DNA of 64,000 nucleotides, taken from NCBI GenBank assembly GCA_023228885.1, contig JALOAJ010000001.1:62001-126000 (forward strand), read 5' to 3'. Below, one piece after another: positions 57,217-64,000 of this stretch. A program made the translations under genes and the position numbers. How positions within the stretch are numbered: position 1 is the first letter of the stretch; the number at the start of each line of letters is the position of its first letter. Source of the stretch: Bacillota bacterium. Lineage in GTDB: Bacteria; Bacillota; Clostridia; Monoglobales; Firm-18. The notes beneath the pieces were generated by a model, which saw only the letters and a list, made by a program, of their open reading frames with translations, did not search any database and had not been told where the DNA came from.

Positions 57217-57630
57217 TTATAGTTTTCCTTCTTTGGCATAAATATCGTATGCAAGCCGCACGAACTTTTCAGGTAAATCAAGGTATTCTGCAATTTCCCA
57301 AAACTCATCATAACCTTTATAGTGCGCTTCTTTAAACTTTTCAAATGGCAAAAACTTATAAATCGCATGTCTGTTTGCCCTGTATTCATGTCTTGAAATT
57401 AATTCATATGGGCTACAAACTTTATGGGTCGTTCCGGTAGCACAATGTCCGTATTCGTGAGAAACAACATTAAATTCATCGTCTAATGTCGTGATTTTAT
57501 CATAGTCAACAAAAACAGCAAAATCCTTTTCAATGTTAATGGTTGCGGCTTTGTGATTTGCTATATTAAGATTTTCTAAGACTATATTTTCTTTTTGTAA
57601 TTCATTGTATAGGTTGGTAAGCGCCTGCAT
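57217..57630 (-). CDS. ImmA/IrrE-type metallopeptidase
   Basis: This 137-residue protein has the zinc motif SHEYGHC (HExxH) and the later Glu-containing ISRHEYRANRHA block of the ImmA/IrrE family. Such peptidases cleave the phage repressor and start induction. It directly follows the repressor gene in the same leftward operon, with adjacent stop and start codons, as in ICEBs1-type switches. Confidence 0.88.
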   Translation of the reverse strand: MQALTNLYNELQKENIVLENLNIANHKAATINIEKDFAVFVDYDKITTLDDEFNVVSHEYGHCATGTTHKVCSPYELISRHEYRANRHAIYKFLPFEKFKEAHYKGYDEFWEIAEYLDLPEKFVRLAYDIYAKEGKL

Positions 57631-57990
57631 TTACTCACCATCTTTCCTTTGTCGTTCCTTTCGCCTTTGATTAAATATCCGTGCCATGTCAAGTAGGTTT
57701 TCTTTATCTTCTTCTGTAAGGGTTTTTGATTCTTCGTAAAAAGCGAAGGTAAAGTCGTCGAAGGTGATGTCACTATCGGGCGGAGCAGGATTGTTTGTTT
57801 TACCGAGGAGGTAGTCAACGGATACATTGAAATAGTCGGCGATTTTAGAAAGTGTTTCACCGCTTGGAATGGTGTTCCTTTCTTGCCAGTTCACAAATGA
57901 GTTTGTTCCTAAAGACAAATCTTTTAACATTTTATTGCGTGTTATTTTTTTCTCGCTAATCAAATTGTCTAACTTTTTTAAGAAAATCAT
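57631..57990 (-). CDS. Phage repressor, XRE-type helix-turn-helix
   Basis: This 119-residue protein has an N-terminal HTH (LDNLISEKKITRNKMLKDLSL, NVSVDYLLGKT) and a short C-terminal tail (EEDKENLLDMARIFNQRRKERQ). It has no LexA-like cleavage domain, which fits inactivation by the ImmA-like peptidase encoded next. It is the likely lysogeny repressor acting on the operators at 58408-58656. Confidence 0.88.
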   Translation of the reverse strand: MIFLKKLDNLISEKKITRNKMLKDLSLGTNSFVNWQERNTIPSGETLSKIADYFNVSVDYLLGKTNNPAPPDSDITFDDFTFAFYEESKTLTEEDKENLLDMARIFNQRRKERQRKDGE

Positions 57991-58005
57991 GTTTAGCGTC
58001 TCCTT

Positions 58006-58407
58006 TCACTTTTCTTCAGTTAAATCAGTTGCCATAAGCTCTTCAAGTTCAGACTTTCCGTGATTTTGTATTTCTTTAATGTTGCCTGTGTTTTTGGGCT
58101 TTTTAGTTAGTAAGAAAAATAACGGGGAAACAATTCCGATGGCCATTGTTATAACACTTTCAAAACATAAACCGACCATGCAACCATACCAAACAGGCAA
58201 ACCTTTTATCGAAGAATATATAACACCTAAAAACATTGCTAAAACAATAGTATTTAAACTCCTTAATTCGCGAGTTAATAAGCCAACAACAATTTCGACA
58301 GCCACGGCAATTCCGCCCAAAAAAACCAAGTTTGTGTGTCCTATAAAAAAGCCAAAAAACCCTGCAACACCCAAACCAGAGGTGATTATAAACAAAATAT
58401 TCGCCAC
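58006..58407 (-). CDS. Small membrane protein in the lysogeny operon
   Basis: This 133-residue protein has about four hydrophobic segments (ILFIITSGLGVAGFFGFFIG; LVFLGGIAVAVEIVVGLL; TIVLAMFLGVIYSSI; CFESVITMAIGIVSPLFFLL) and a charged cytoplasmic tail. It is the first gene of the leftward operon, with a GGATGGTGG site before a GTG start. No family is recognised. Its place next to the repressor suggests expression in the lysogen, possibly in superinfection exclusion. Confidence 0.65.
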   Translation of the reverse strand: MANILFIITSGLGVAGFFGFFIGHTNLVFLGGIAVAVEIVVGLLTRELRSLNTIVLAMFLGVIYSSIKGLPVWYGCMVGLCFESVITMAIGIVSPLFFLLTKKPKNTGNIKEIQNHGKSELEELMATDLTEEK

Positions 58408-58505
58408 AATGCCACCATCCTTTTTTTGTTATTGGTTAGTTTCACCAAACGAGGAATAGAAAATTGTGAAACATAACAATTATGCTCAGATGAGGAAAAA
58501 TAACA

Positions 58506-58534
58506 TTGACATTCCTCAGGCGGTGAATTATAAT
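58506..58534 (+). promoter_or_regulatory. Rightward early promoter of the prophage
   Basis: TTGACA (58506-58511), a 17-bp spacer and TATAAT (58529-58534) match consensus exactly. Transcription to the right crosses the leftward promoter at 58602-58630 before reaching the Cro-like gene at 58657. Confidence 0.75.
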
Positions 58535-58601
58535 ATAACCAAGTATTAAAAACAGACACAAAAATCCCTTGAATAATTTATTAAATTGTTCTCGCAAAAC
58601 A

Positions 58602-58630
58602 AGTATACATTATTTGGGGATTGATGTCAA
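58602..58630 (-). promoter_or_regulatory. Leftward promoter of the repressor operon
   Basis: On the reverse strand TTGACA (58630-58625), a 17-bp spacer and TATACT (58607-58602) form a near-consensus promoter reading toward the membrane protein and repressor. It faces the rightward promoter, so the two transcripts overlap. Confidence 0.75.
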
Positions 58631-58656
58631 TAAAAATCGAATAGGGGGTGATATGT

Positions 58657-58848
58657 TTGGGAATCGCAAGAAATGTTTTGAAGTGCAGAAACGCGCTCAA
58701 TTTAACGCAAGAGGAGCTTGCAAATAAAGTTGGAGCTACACAGGTTTTTATATCTCACATTGAAAAGGGATATAAAATACCGGGGCTTGAACTGACAAAG
58801 CGAATTGCAGAAGCACTTGAAACCACGGTGGATGAATTAATAAGTTAG
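58657..58848 (+). CDS. Cro-like XRE helix-turn-helix protein
   Basis: This 63-residue DNA-binding protein consists almost only of the HTH (LTQEELANKVGATQVFISHIEKG, ALETTVDEL). AGGGGGTGAT at 58643-58652 fits the TTG at 58657 better than the GTG at 58648. It is the first gene rightward and probably the antagonist of the repressor. Confidence 0.85.
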   Translation: MGIARNVLKCRNALNLTQEELANKVGATQVFISHIEKGYKIPGLELTKRIAEALETTVDELIS

Positions 58849-58864
58849 AAAGGAGGGCAAAATC

Positions 58865-59050
58865 ATGCAACCACTTGAAACAATCACAGTAGCAGAAGCA
58901 GCAGATGTTATGAACATTTACCCACGGTTGCTAAGATACGGCTTGCAGCAAGGGAGATTTCCCTTCGGGTTTGCCGTTAAGCTTAAAAATTGGTCTTATG
59001 TGATTTACAAAGATAAGTTTTATGAGTGGGTTGAAGAAAAAGTAGGGTAG
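58865..59050 (+). CDS. Excisionase-like small DNA-binding protein
   Basis: This 61-residue protein has a winged-helix-like pattern (TITVAEAADVMNIYPRLLRYGLQQGRFPFGFAV, YKDKFYEWVEEK) similar to small phage HTH/excisionase-type proteins. AAAGGAGGG precedes the ATG. It could direct excision or early transcription. Confidence 0.65.
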   Translation: MQPLETITVAEAADVMNIYPRLLRYGLQQGRFPFGFAVKLKNWSYVIYKDKFYEWVEEKVG

Positions 59051-59065
59051 AAAGGAGCGAAGTAA

Positions 59066-59434
59066 ATGTTCATACTAAGAAAATCTTGTCTAAAAAAGAT
59101 TGCCGAAAAAGACAGACAAACACAAGACTTGCGCGAATACTACCGTGGGAAATCGGAAAACCTTCTGCGGGATATTGCGAATCTGACGGCTGAAAAATGC
59201 GAACTTGAAAAAAGGTTATCAGAATCGGTTGAGGGGTTGACGCCAAAGCAAATCCACATTATTGGGGCACGAAAGAAAGGGCTTTATATTTACAGCGTTT
59301 GTCGTGGAGAAGTAATTTTAAACAATGTTCGCGTGCCCATCAGCAGTAAAAATTACGATTACGAAGCTAAAAAATTAGCCGGGATAAGGAATAAAGACAT
59401 GAAAGGCTGTAAGGCTGTGAGGTGGACGCTGTGA
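59066..59434 (+). CDS. Unidentified early phage protein with coiled coil
   Basis: This 122-residue protein has a charged, probably coiled-coil first half (about 10-55, ending LTAEKCELEKRLSES) and a mixed second half (IHIIGARKKGLYIYSVCRGEVIL). GAAAGGAGCG precedes the ATG. No family is recognised. Confidence 0.6.
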   Translation: MFILRKSCLKKIAEKDRQTQDLREYYRGKSENLLRDIANLTAEKCELEKRLSESVEGLTPKQIHIIGARKKGLYIYSVCRGEVILNNVRVPISSKNYDYEAKKLAGIRNKDMKGCKAVRWTL

Positions 59435-59514
59435 TTGGGATAACGGTACATACATTTATAGCGGTGTTTATAGCGATACCTTTAGCACTATGGGCGGTGG
59501 TAACATGGGAATAA
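59431..59514 (+). CDS. 27-residue single-pass membrane peptide
   Basis: A GTG overlaps the upstream stop by four bases (GTGA) and is preceded by GAGGTGG. The peptide MIGITVHTFIAVFIAIPLAL plus WAVVTWE is one hydrophobic helix. The overlap and ribosome site make translation plausible. It may be a small phage toxin-like or regulatory peptide. Confidence 0.45.
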   Translation: MIGITVHTFIAVFIAIPLALWAVVTWE

Positions 59515-59519
59515 AAAAA

Positions 59520-59544
59520 CCGCCCACATCGGAAGTGTGAGCGG
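59520..59544. repeat. Hairpin after the small membrane peptide
   Basis: CCGCCCACA pairs with TGTGAGCGG around a seven-base loop, with one mismatch. There is no T-run on the plus strand; a run of A before it would act as one for reverse transcripts. It may trim or stop early transcripts. Confidence 0.45.
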
Positions 59545-59608
59545 GAAGCCATAAGGGGCTTATAAAATCAGTTAGTTAAATTATATACGAAAGAAGGAAG
59601 GTTGTCAA

Positions 59609-59896
59609 ATGAAAAGTTTTCCGAACGGCGCAGAGATAGTTAAAGAGGATATCGATAATATTAAGCTATTGGGCGAAAAAGGATTGTCGCCCGCTGAAAT
59701 AGTAAAAATCACAAAATGGAGTCGGTCAACAGTAGCAAGGGCGTTAAGTGGTTACTATGACGCTCGATTTGCTGAAAAAAAAGAAGAACAGAAACAGACC
59801 GCAAGCGAGGAATTAAAGGATTTAATGGCTAAAAATCTTGAAATACTTATTAAAATTGATGGGTTTTTGGCTAAGGAAAGCGAGGTTGTCAAATGA
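59609..59896 (+). CDS. Helix-turn-helix phage protein
   Basis: This 95-residue protein has a resolvase-like HTH (KLLGEKGLSPAEIVKITKWSRSTVARAL) followed by a Glu/Lys-rich helix. GAAGGAAGG precedes the ATG. It is probably an early regulator. The next gene overlaps its end by four bases. Confidence 0.6.
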   Translation: MKSFPNGAEIVKEDIDNIKLLGEKGLSPAEIVKITKWSRSTVARALSGYYDARFAEKKEEQKQTASEELKDLMAKNLEILIKIDGFLAKESEVVK

Positions 59897-60198
59897 AAAG
59901 TTTAAAAACATTAATAGATGAATATATCAGCGCAAATAAAGCGACACAGAAAATTGTTGACGAAATAGATAAAAAGTATGATGTTTGCATAGTTGACCCT
60001 GATAAACAGGTTCACATAGTAGGGTACTACGGCAACGAAGAATGGGAAAAAGTAAAAGAGGCTTACGGTGTTGCAGAAACTGAATTTATCGGCAGAAACG
60101 ACACGGCTTACAAAACGAAAGAAAGCTTTGTTGTAAACGGTGTGGAATTTTTAAGACTTTTAAAAGAGGACCCGCGAGAGGAGCAGAACGATGAATAA
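59893..60198 (+). CDS. Unidentified early phage protein
   Basis: This 101-residue soluble acidic protein (LIDEYISANKATQKIVDEIDKKYD, WEKVKEAYGVAETEF) overlaps both neighbours and so belongs to the early operon. No family is recognised. Confidence 0.6.
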   Translation: MKSLKTLIDEYISANKATQKIVDEIDKKYDVCIVDPDKQVHIVGYYGNEEWEKVKEAYGVAETEFIGRNDTAYKTKESFVVNGVEFLRLLKEDPREEQNDE

Positions 60199-60451
60199 AT
60201 ATATTTTCACCTTTGGTTGCGGACAAAAATTGGCGGGCTTTTGTCAGCCGATTTATGCAAAGGATTACACAACAGCACGACAAAGAATGGTTGATATACA
60301 CGGCAGCAATTGGAGCATGTCGTATACAGAAGAAGAATGGGAAGCGGCAAAGGAAAAGCTACGGTCTATAATGTTTCCGGTCGAAAAGGAGTTAGAGCCG
60401 ATTAAAGTTTATGAAGAGGACAAGCCCGGAAAGGAGCAGCCTAATGGATAA
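60191..60451 (+). CDS. Unidentified small phage protein
   Basis: This 86-residue protein (MNKYIFTFGCGQKLAGFCQP, then DYTTARQRMVDIHGSNWSMSY) resembles small conserved phage proteins seen near recombination genes, but I cannot name the family. GAGAGGAG precedes the ATG, and it overlaps the previous gene by eight bases. Confidence 0.6.
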   Translation: MNKYIFTFGCGQKLAGFCQPIYAKDYTTARQRMVDIHGSNWSMSYTEEEWEAAKEKLRSIMFPVEKELEPIKVYEEDKPGKEQPNG

Positions 60452-60653
60452 TTTTAAACAAGCTGAACGAATATATCACACCGAAGATTTAAAAGACCCG
60501 ACTATCATAGGTAACTGCGTAAATTGCTTAGAAAACAAAAAGACATTTACCGTATTGACTGAAGATTACGAAGCGTACATAGATTGTGAAGGCAACCTTT
60601 TTTGTTCGACTGAATGCGCATTGGAATTTCACGATGTGAAAGAAGTTGAATAA
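60444..60653 (+). CDS. Small zinc-ribbon-like phage protein
   Basis: From the ATG at 60444, behind AAAGGAGC, this frame gives 69 residues with CVNC and CSTEC, two cysteine pairs that can hold zinc. A frame opening at 60411 is an extension inside the previous gene. Function is unknown. Confidence 0.55.
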   Translation: MDNFKQAERIYHTEDLKDPTIIGNCVNCLENKKTFTVLTEDYEAYIDCEGNLFCSTECALEFHDVKEVE

Positions 60654-60655
60654 TT

Positions 60656-61438
60656 ATGAGTTTTATATTAACTGCTGAAAACTATCATTCCACCGAAGCA
60701 AACAAACGCTTTATGTCGGTGTCGCAATACAAAGACTTTATACAATGCGAGGCTATGGCGTTAGCTAAAATTAATGGGGAGTATAAACAAGAAAACACAA
60801 CTGCTCTTTTGGTAGGCAGCTATGTTGACGCTCATTTTGAAGGCACTCTTGACATATTTAAAGCTAAACACCCGGAAATATTCTTAAAGTCCGGTGACTT
60901 AAAAGTAGATTACATCAATGCCGAAGAAATAATAAACCGTCTCGAAAACGATGAACTGTTTATGCTTTTTATGTCAGGGGAAAAACAGGTTATAAAAACT
61001 GGGGAAATTGACGGTGTGCCTTTTAAGATTAAAATCGATAGCTTGTTTCCGAACAAAATTGTTGATTTAAAATGTATGCGCTCTTTAGAACCTATTATGG
61101 GAAAAAGCTTTATTGAACATTGGAGCTATGATATACAGCTTGCGGTGTATCAAGAAGTGTTTGGCGGGAAATTGCCTGTTTATATTGCCGCCGCAACAAA
61201 GGAACCTGTAACAAACCTTGAAATAATACATATTCCTCAATGGCGGCTTGATGAATGTTTGGGTTATTTAAAACAGGATTTACCGCACATTACAAAGGTT
61301 AAATTAGGTGAAATCCCTGCCGAACGGTGCGGCATATGTGATTATTGCAAGCAAACTAAGGTGTTGACAGCTCCGATTAGTTTTGAAGATGTTGGGTTTA
61401 GCACAAAACAAATAAAGATGATGAGAGGGGAGAACTAA
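60656..61438 (+). CDS. PD-(D/E)XK nuclease-like phage protein (DUF3799-like)
   Basis: This 260-residue protein resembles the exodeoxyribonuclease-VIII-like PD-(D/E)XK family: MSVSQYKDFIQCEAMALAKI at the N-terminus, GEIDGVPFKIKIDSLFPNKIVDLKCMR as the Asp-x-Lys core, YDIQLAVYQE after it, and CGICDYCK near the C-terminus. It lies directly before a Sak4-like ATPase, so the two would form a phage recombination pair. Confidence 0.8.
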   Translation: MSFILTAENYHSTEANKRFMSVSQYKDFIQCEAMALAKINGEYKQENTTALLVGSYVDAHFEGTLDIFKAKHPEIFLKSGDLKVDYINAEEIINRLENDELFMLFMSGEKQVIKTGEIDGVPFKIKIDSLFPNKIVDLKCMRSLEPIMGKSFIEHWSYDIQLAVYQEVFGGKLPVYIAAATKEPVTNLEIIHIPQWRLDECLGYLKQDLPHITKVKLGEIPAERCGICDYCKQTKVLTAPISFEDVGFSTKQIKMMRGEN

Positions 61439-61439
61439 T

Positions 61440-62111
61440 ATGGCAGTAGCTTTGATTTATGGTAAGAGTGGTGCAGGGAAAACAGTTAATTCTACATTGA
61501 CAGAAGGCAAAAACCTGTTAATGGATAGTGATAATTCGAGCGTGGTACTTAAAAACTTTGAACGGCCGAACACGGAAATTATCAAAATTCCGAAAATTCT
61601 TCAGCAGCAAGACAACCCTGCCGACAATGATTATTTTATTAAACAGTTTGAAACGACGGCAAACTCTAAAAAGCATGAAAACATTATTATTGATAATCTT
61701 ACTGACATTATAGACAGGTGGCTTTTGGAGCTTGGAGAAGTCGGCAAAAATAGGGGTGTTGCCTCGCAGATGGATTATCAGGTTGTGTATTACGGCATCA
61801 AGCGATTAGTGAGAGCCGCAACGCTTGTTGATGTTAATGTAATTTTCAATGCATGGCAAGATACATATGCGATTACAAAAGCTGACGGAACACAGATAAG
61901 CATGGTAAGCCCTAAGTTGCCGCAGAAAATTCTTGAAAACATATGCGGACTTGCAAACATTGTGGCAAAGATAGAAACCGTAGAAGTTGAAGGTAAGCAA
62001 ATATGGTTTTATCGTTTGCAAGGAAGTGAAACGGTATATGCGAAAGACCAGTTATATTGCAGAAAGACTTGCAAGCCGGAAGATATATTCAACGGGAAAG
62101 GGGTTAAGTGA
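61440..62111 (+). CDS. Sak4-like RecA-fold ATPase
   Basis: This 223-residue P-loop protein has Walker A GKSGAGKT near the N-terminus, Walker B IIIDNLTD, and a RecA-like core as in the phage AAA_24/Sak4 single-strand annealing family. It starts 2 bp after the nuclease-like gene. It likely acts in recombination-linked replication. Confidence 0.82.
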   Translation: MAVALIYGKSGAGKTVNSTLTEGKNLLMDSDNSSVVLKNFERPNTEIIKIPKILQQQDNPADNDYFIKQFETTANSKKHENIIIDNLTDIIDRWLLELGEVGKNRGVASQMDYQVVYYGIKRLVRAATLVDVNVIFNAWQDTYAITKADGTQISMVSPKLPQKILENICGLANIVAKIETVEVEGKQIWFYRLQGSETVYAKDQLYCRKTCKPEDIFNGKGVK

Positions 62112-62692
62112 TGAAAGAAAAGTTTATATCCCTTTGTAACAAAAATATTGAGCGCGCGGGAATAGATAAACTTCTTACATGGTTAGATACTACTGATTTT
62201 TATACTGCGCCGGCAAGCACGAGATTTCATGGTTCACATGAAGGCGGTTTAGTTGAGCATTCGCTGGCTGTATTTGAAAACATGAAAAGCGGTATAAAGA
62301 TATCAGCTGAAAACGAAAGTGTCGCTATCGTTAGTTTGTTTCACGACCTATGCAAAGTTAATTTTTATGTACCGGAATGGAGAAACAAAAAGGTTTATTC
62401 CGAAAACGGCAGTAAGCGTGACGAGGGCGGTAGGTTTGATTGGGAAACGGTACAAGGATATTCGGTGGATGACCAATTTCCCTACGGTCATGGCGAAAAA
62501 TCGGCTTATATAGTGGGGCTGTTTATGAAACTAACCGTCGATGAACTTATGGCAATCAGATGGCATATGGGTGGTTTTGACGATAGCATCAAGGGCGGTA
62601 GCTATGCTTTAGGTAATGCATTTGAAAAGTATCCCCTTGCTTTAGAACTACATATAGCAGATTTGAGAGCAACTTATATTGATAAGAAGTAA
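62111..62692 (+). CDS. HD-domain phosphohydrolase
   Basis: This 194-residue protein has the HD metal motif: HGSHEGGLVEHSLAV, then SLFHDLCKVNFY with His-Asp. IRWHMGGFD and LHIADLRATY give the further His and Asp. HD hydrolases of this type act on nucleotides or nucleic acids and recur in phage replication blocks. The ATG at 62111 overlaps the previous stop. Confidence 0.82.
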   Translation: MKEKFISLCNKNIERAGIDKLLTWLDTTDFYTAPASTRFHGSHEGGLVEHSLAVFENMKSGIKISAENESVAIVSLFHDLCKVNFYVPEWRNKKVYSENGSKRDEGGRFDWETVQGYSVDDQFPYGHGEKSAYIVGLFMKLTVDELMAIRWHMGGFDDSIKGGSYALGNAFEKYPLALELHIADLRATYIDKK

Positions 62693-62728
62693 AAATAAAA
62701 ACCATTAATTTAAGGAGGAATAATTAAA

Positions 62729-63208
62729 ATGGCTATTAATTGGCAATTTAACGCAGACAATTACGAAGAAAGAAGTTTTGAGGTTTTACCAATAGGCGAC
62801 TATCGTATAAGGGTTGAGAAAGCGGAACAAGGGAAATCAGCAAAAGGAAATGATTTAGTTAAACTAACCTTTGCAGTATCTGGTAAAAATACAAGGTTAT
62901 TTCATTATATAACTTTTTTACCGAATAACCCGGAAGCGACAGACCAAATGCTTGGTGATTTCTGGGATAGCTTTCAAATTGCGCATGGCAATTTAGAACC
63001 GTCAACATGGATTGGAAAAGTAGGAGCGTGCCGGACTAAGCACGAAGAATACGAAGGCGAAAAGCAACACAAGGTAGCATATTTCAAAAAGCCTAATCAG
63101 GTTGAAAAACTGCCCCCATGGGTTGAGTCGAGCAGTGTGCATACTCAACCGGTGCCACCACCGACAGACGCTGATGTGCCGTTTGATATGGACGATATAC
63201 CGCTGTAA
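62729..63208 (+). CDS. DUF669-like phage protein
   Basis: This 159-residue protein (GDYRIRVEKAEQGKSAKGNDLVKLTF, LGDFWDSF) fits the DUF669 family, which sits beside Sak4-type and helicase genes and is thought to act like a single-strand-binding protein. The C-terminus is acidic (DADVPFDMDDIPL), like that of SSB proteins. AAGGAGGAA precedes the ATG. Confidence 0.8.
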   Translation: MAINWQFNADNYEERSFEVLPIGDYRIRVEKAEQGKSAKGNDLVKLTFAVSGKNTRLFHYITFLPNNPEATDQMLGDFWDSFQIAHGNLEPSTWIGKVGACRTKHEEYEGEKQHKVAYFKKPNQVEKLPPWVESSSVHTQPVPPPTDADVPFDMDDIPL

Positions 63209-64000
63209 TGAAATTTAGAAACTATCAATCTGATTTGTTGCGCAAGGTTCATAAAACTTTTGTCGCAGATTATAAGCGGATTGTAGCGGTGTTACCATGC
63301 GGCGCAGGAAAAACAGTTATATTTGCATTTATGGCAGCCAGTTCACAAAAGAAAAATAAAACGGTTTGGTTTTTGGTGCACAGAAAAGAACTGTTAGACC
63401 AAACGATTGACACATTTGACAGGCTTGGGATAGAGCGAAAAACGATACATATTGGTATGGTTAAAACATATTCAAATAATTTACACAAATATCCTAAGCC
63501 TGATTTTATTGTGTTCGATGAGTGTCATTTTTCTATGGCTACTACATGGCAGAAAATCATAAACGCATATCCCGATGTGCCGATAGTCGGACTAACTGCC
63601 ACGCCTTGCAGGTTGGACGGCAAACCCTTAAACGCCACTTATGATAATTTAATTGTGGGCATTTCAATGAAGCAATTAATTAGAGAAGGCTTTTTAGCAG
63701 ACTACAAATATTATGCGCCTACCGTTGCAGACCTTAAAGGTTTGAAAAAATCCAAAGGCGATTATGACACTAAGCAACAAGAAATTGTTTTATCTCAAAG
63801 GGCTATATTTGGCGATGTTATCAAACATTACAAAGAATTAGCGGACGGTAAGCAGGCTATTTGTTACTGCTCTACAATTAAGCATTCCGAGGCAATGGCG
63901 GCTGAATTTCAAGCGGCAGGAATAAAAGCTGTGCATTTTGACGGCAATACTCCGAAAAAGGAACGAGCGGAAATTATAAAAAGGTATCGAAACAAAGAAA
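63208..64000 (+). CDS. DEAD/DEAH-box helicase (partial, cut by window end)
   Basis: The ATG overlaps the preceding TAA by one base. The visible 264 residues include the Q-like NYQSDLL, Walker A PCGAGKT, the DEAH-type box DECH, motif III GLTATP and the start of the second RecA domain (ICYCSTIKHSE). It is a superfamily-2 helicase of the phage replication block. The C-terminus lies outside the window. Confidence 0.9.
   Translation, partial: MKFRNYQSDLLRKVHKTFVADYKRIVAVLPCGAGKTVIFAFMAASSQKKNKTVWFLVHRKELLDQTIDTFDRLGIERKTIHIGMVKTYSNNLHKYPKPDFIVFDECHFSMATTWQKIINAYPDVPIVGLTATPCRLDGKPLNATYDNLIVGISMKQLIREGFLADYKYYAPTVADLKGLKKSKGDYDTKQQEIVLSQRAIFGDVIKHYKELADGKQAICYCSTIKHSEAMAAEFQAAGIKAVHFDGNTPKKERAEIIKRYRNKE

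Larger units (their letters stand above)
55961..64000. mobile_element. Left part of a prophage or integrative element at tRNA-Lys
   Basis: The block begins with an integrase next to a tRNA 3' end. It continues with a leftward lysogeny operon (peptidase, repressor, membrane protein), a rightward early operon of short, tightly packed or overlapping genes, and a replication/recombination set. It runs past the window end. No structural phage gene is visible in this part, so an integrative plasmid-like element is not excluded. Confidence 0.85.

Noticed and set aside
57141..57389. Short frames on both strands around the start of the integrase gene
   Set aside because: They overlap the integrase and ImmA-like genes in other frames and have no ribosome site or protein-like pattern.
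58079..58459. 126-residue forward frame opposite the small membrane protein
   Set aside because: The reverse strand gives a coherent four-helix membrane protein with a ribosome site in the lysogeny operon; the forward frame is its antisense shadow.

Overview
The window looks like a chromosome segment of a low-GC Gram-positive bacterium (Bacillota, most likely an uncultured Clostridia member). The reasons are the YesM/YesN-type regulators, LplB/YtcP-type ABC permeases, S-layer-homology (SLH) anchored surface proteins, frequent TTG/GTG starts behind strong GGAGG sites, and consensus sigma-A promoters. No species can be named from the sequence alone.

Layout. 1-498 is the tail of an unidentified coding region followed by decayed or non-coding DNA. 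499-2387 encodes a membrane acyltransferase and a small secreted SGNH hydrolase, followed by a long palindrome. 2643-22771 is glycan module A: two ABC permeases, a solute-binding lipoprotein, a sensor kinase, a response regulator, a beta-helix protein, a discoidin/Ig protein with C-terminal SLH repeats, a long protein with N-terminal SLH repeats, a discoidin protein ending in an SGNH esterase domain, and a second beta-helix protein. 23448-46777 is module B. It repeats the order permease, permease, lipoprotein, C-terminal-SLH protein, N-terminal-SLH protein, but then carries three GH71-like glycoside hydrolases and a membrane-spanning AraC regulator. 46792-50785 holds two convergent FGly-type sulfatases and an AraC regulator. 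50892-54848 has a tandem array of a structured 101-bp element and a 1225-residue secreted repeat protein. A DUF6054-like gene follows, then a five-gene tRNA cluster (Gly-Arg-His-Gln-Lys).

From the 3' end of tRNA-Lys to the end of the window lies the left part of a prophage or related integrative element. It has an integrase, an ImmA-like peptidase, a repressor, a small membrane protein, a Cro-like switch with face-to-face promoters, early genes, and a replication/recombination block (PD-(D/E)XK nuclease-like, Sak4-like ATPase, HD hydrolase, DUF669-like, and a DEAD helicase cut by the window edge).

How it may work together (inference). Modules A and B look like one large surface-anchored system for a decorated polysaccharide. 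SGNH domains would remove acyl groups, sulfatases remove sulfate, and beta-helix and GH71-like proteins cut the backbone. SLH/discoidin/CBM proteins would hold substrate at the wall, and two Lpl-type ABC importers would take up oligosaccharides (no ATPase gene is present, so a shared one elsewhere is expected). The most striking anomalies are a nine-A run that separates a secreted CBM/FN3 protein from a GH71-like protein in the next frame, the duplicated pairing of C-terminal- and N-terminal-SLH proteins, and the tandem structured repeat upstream of the 1225-residue protein.
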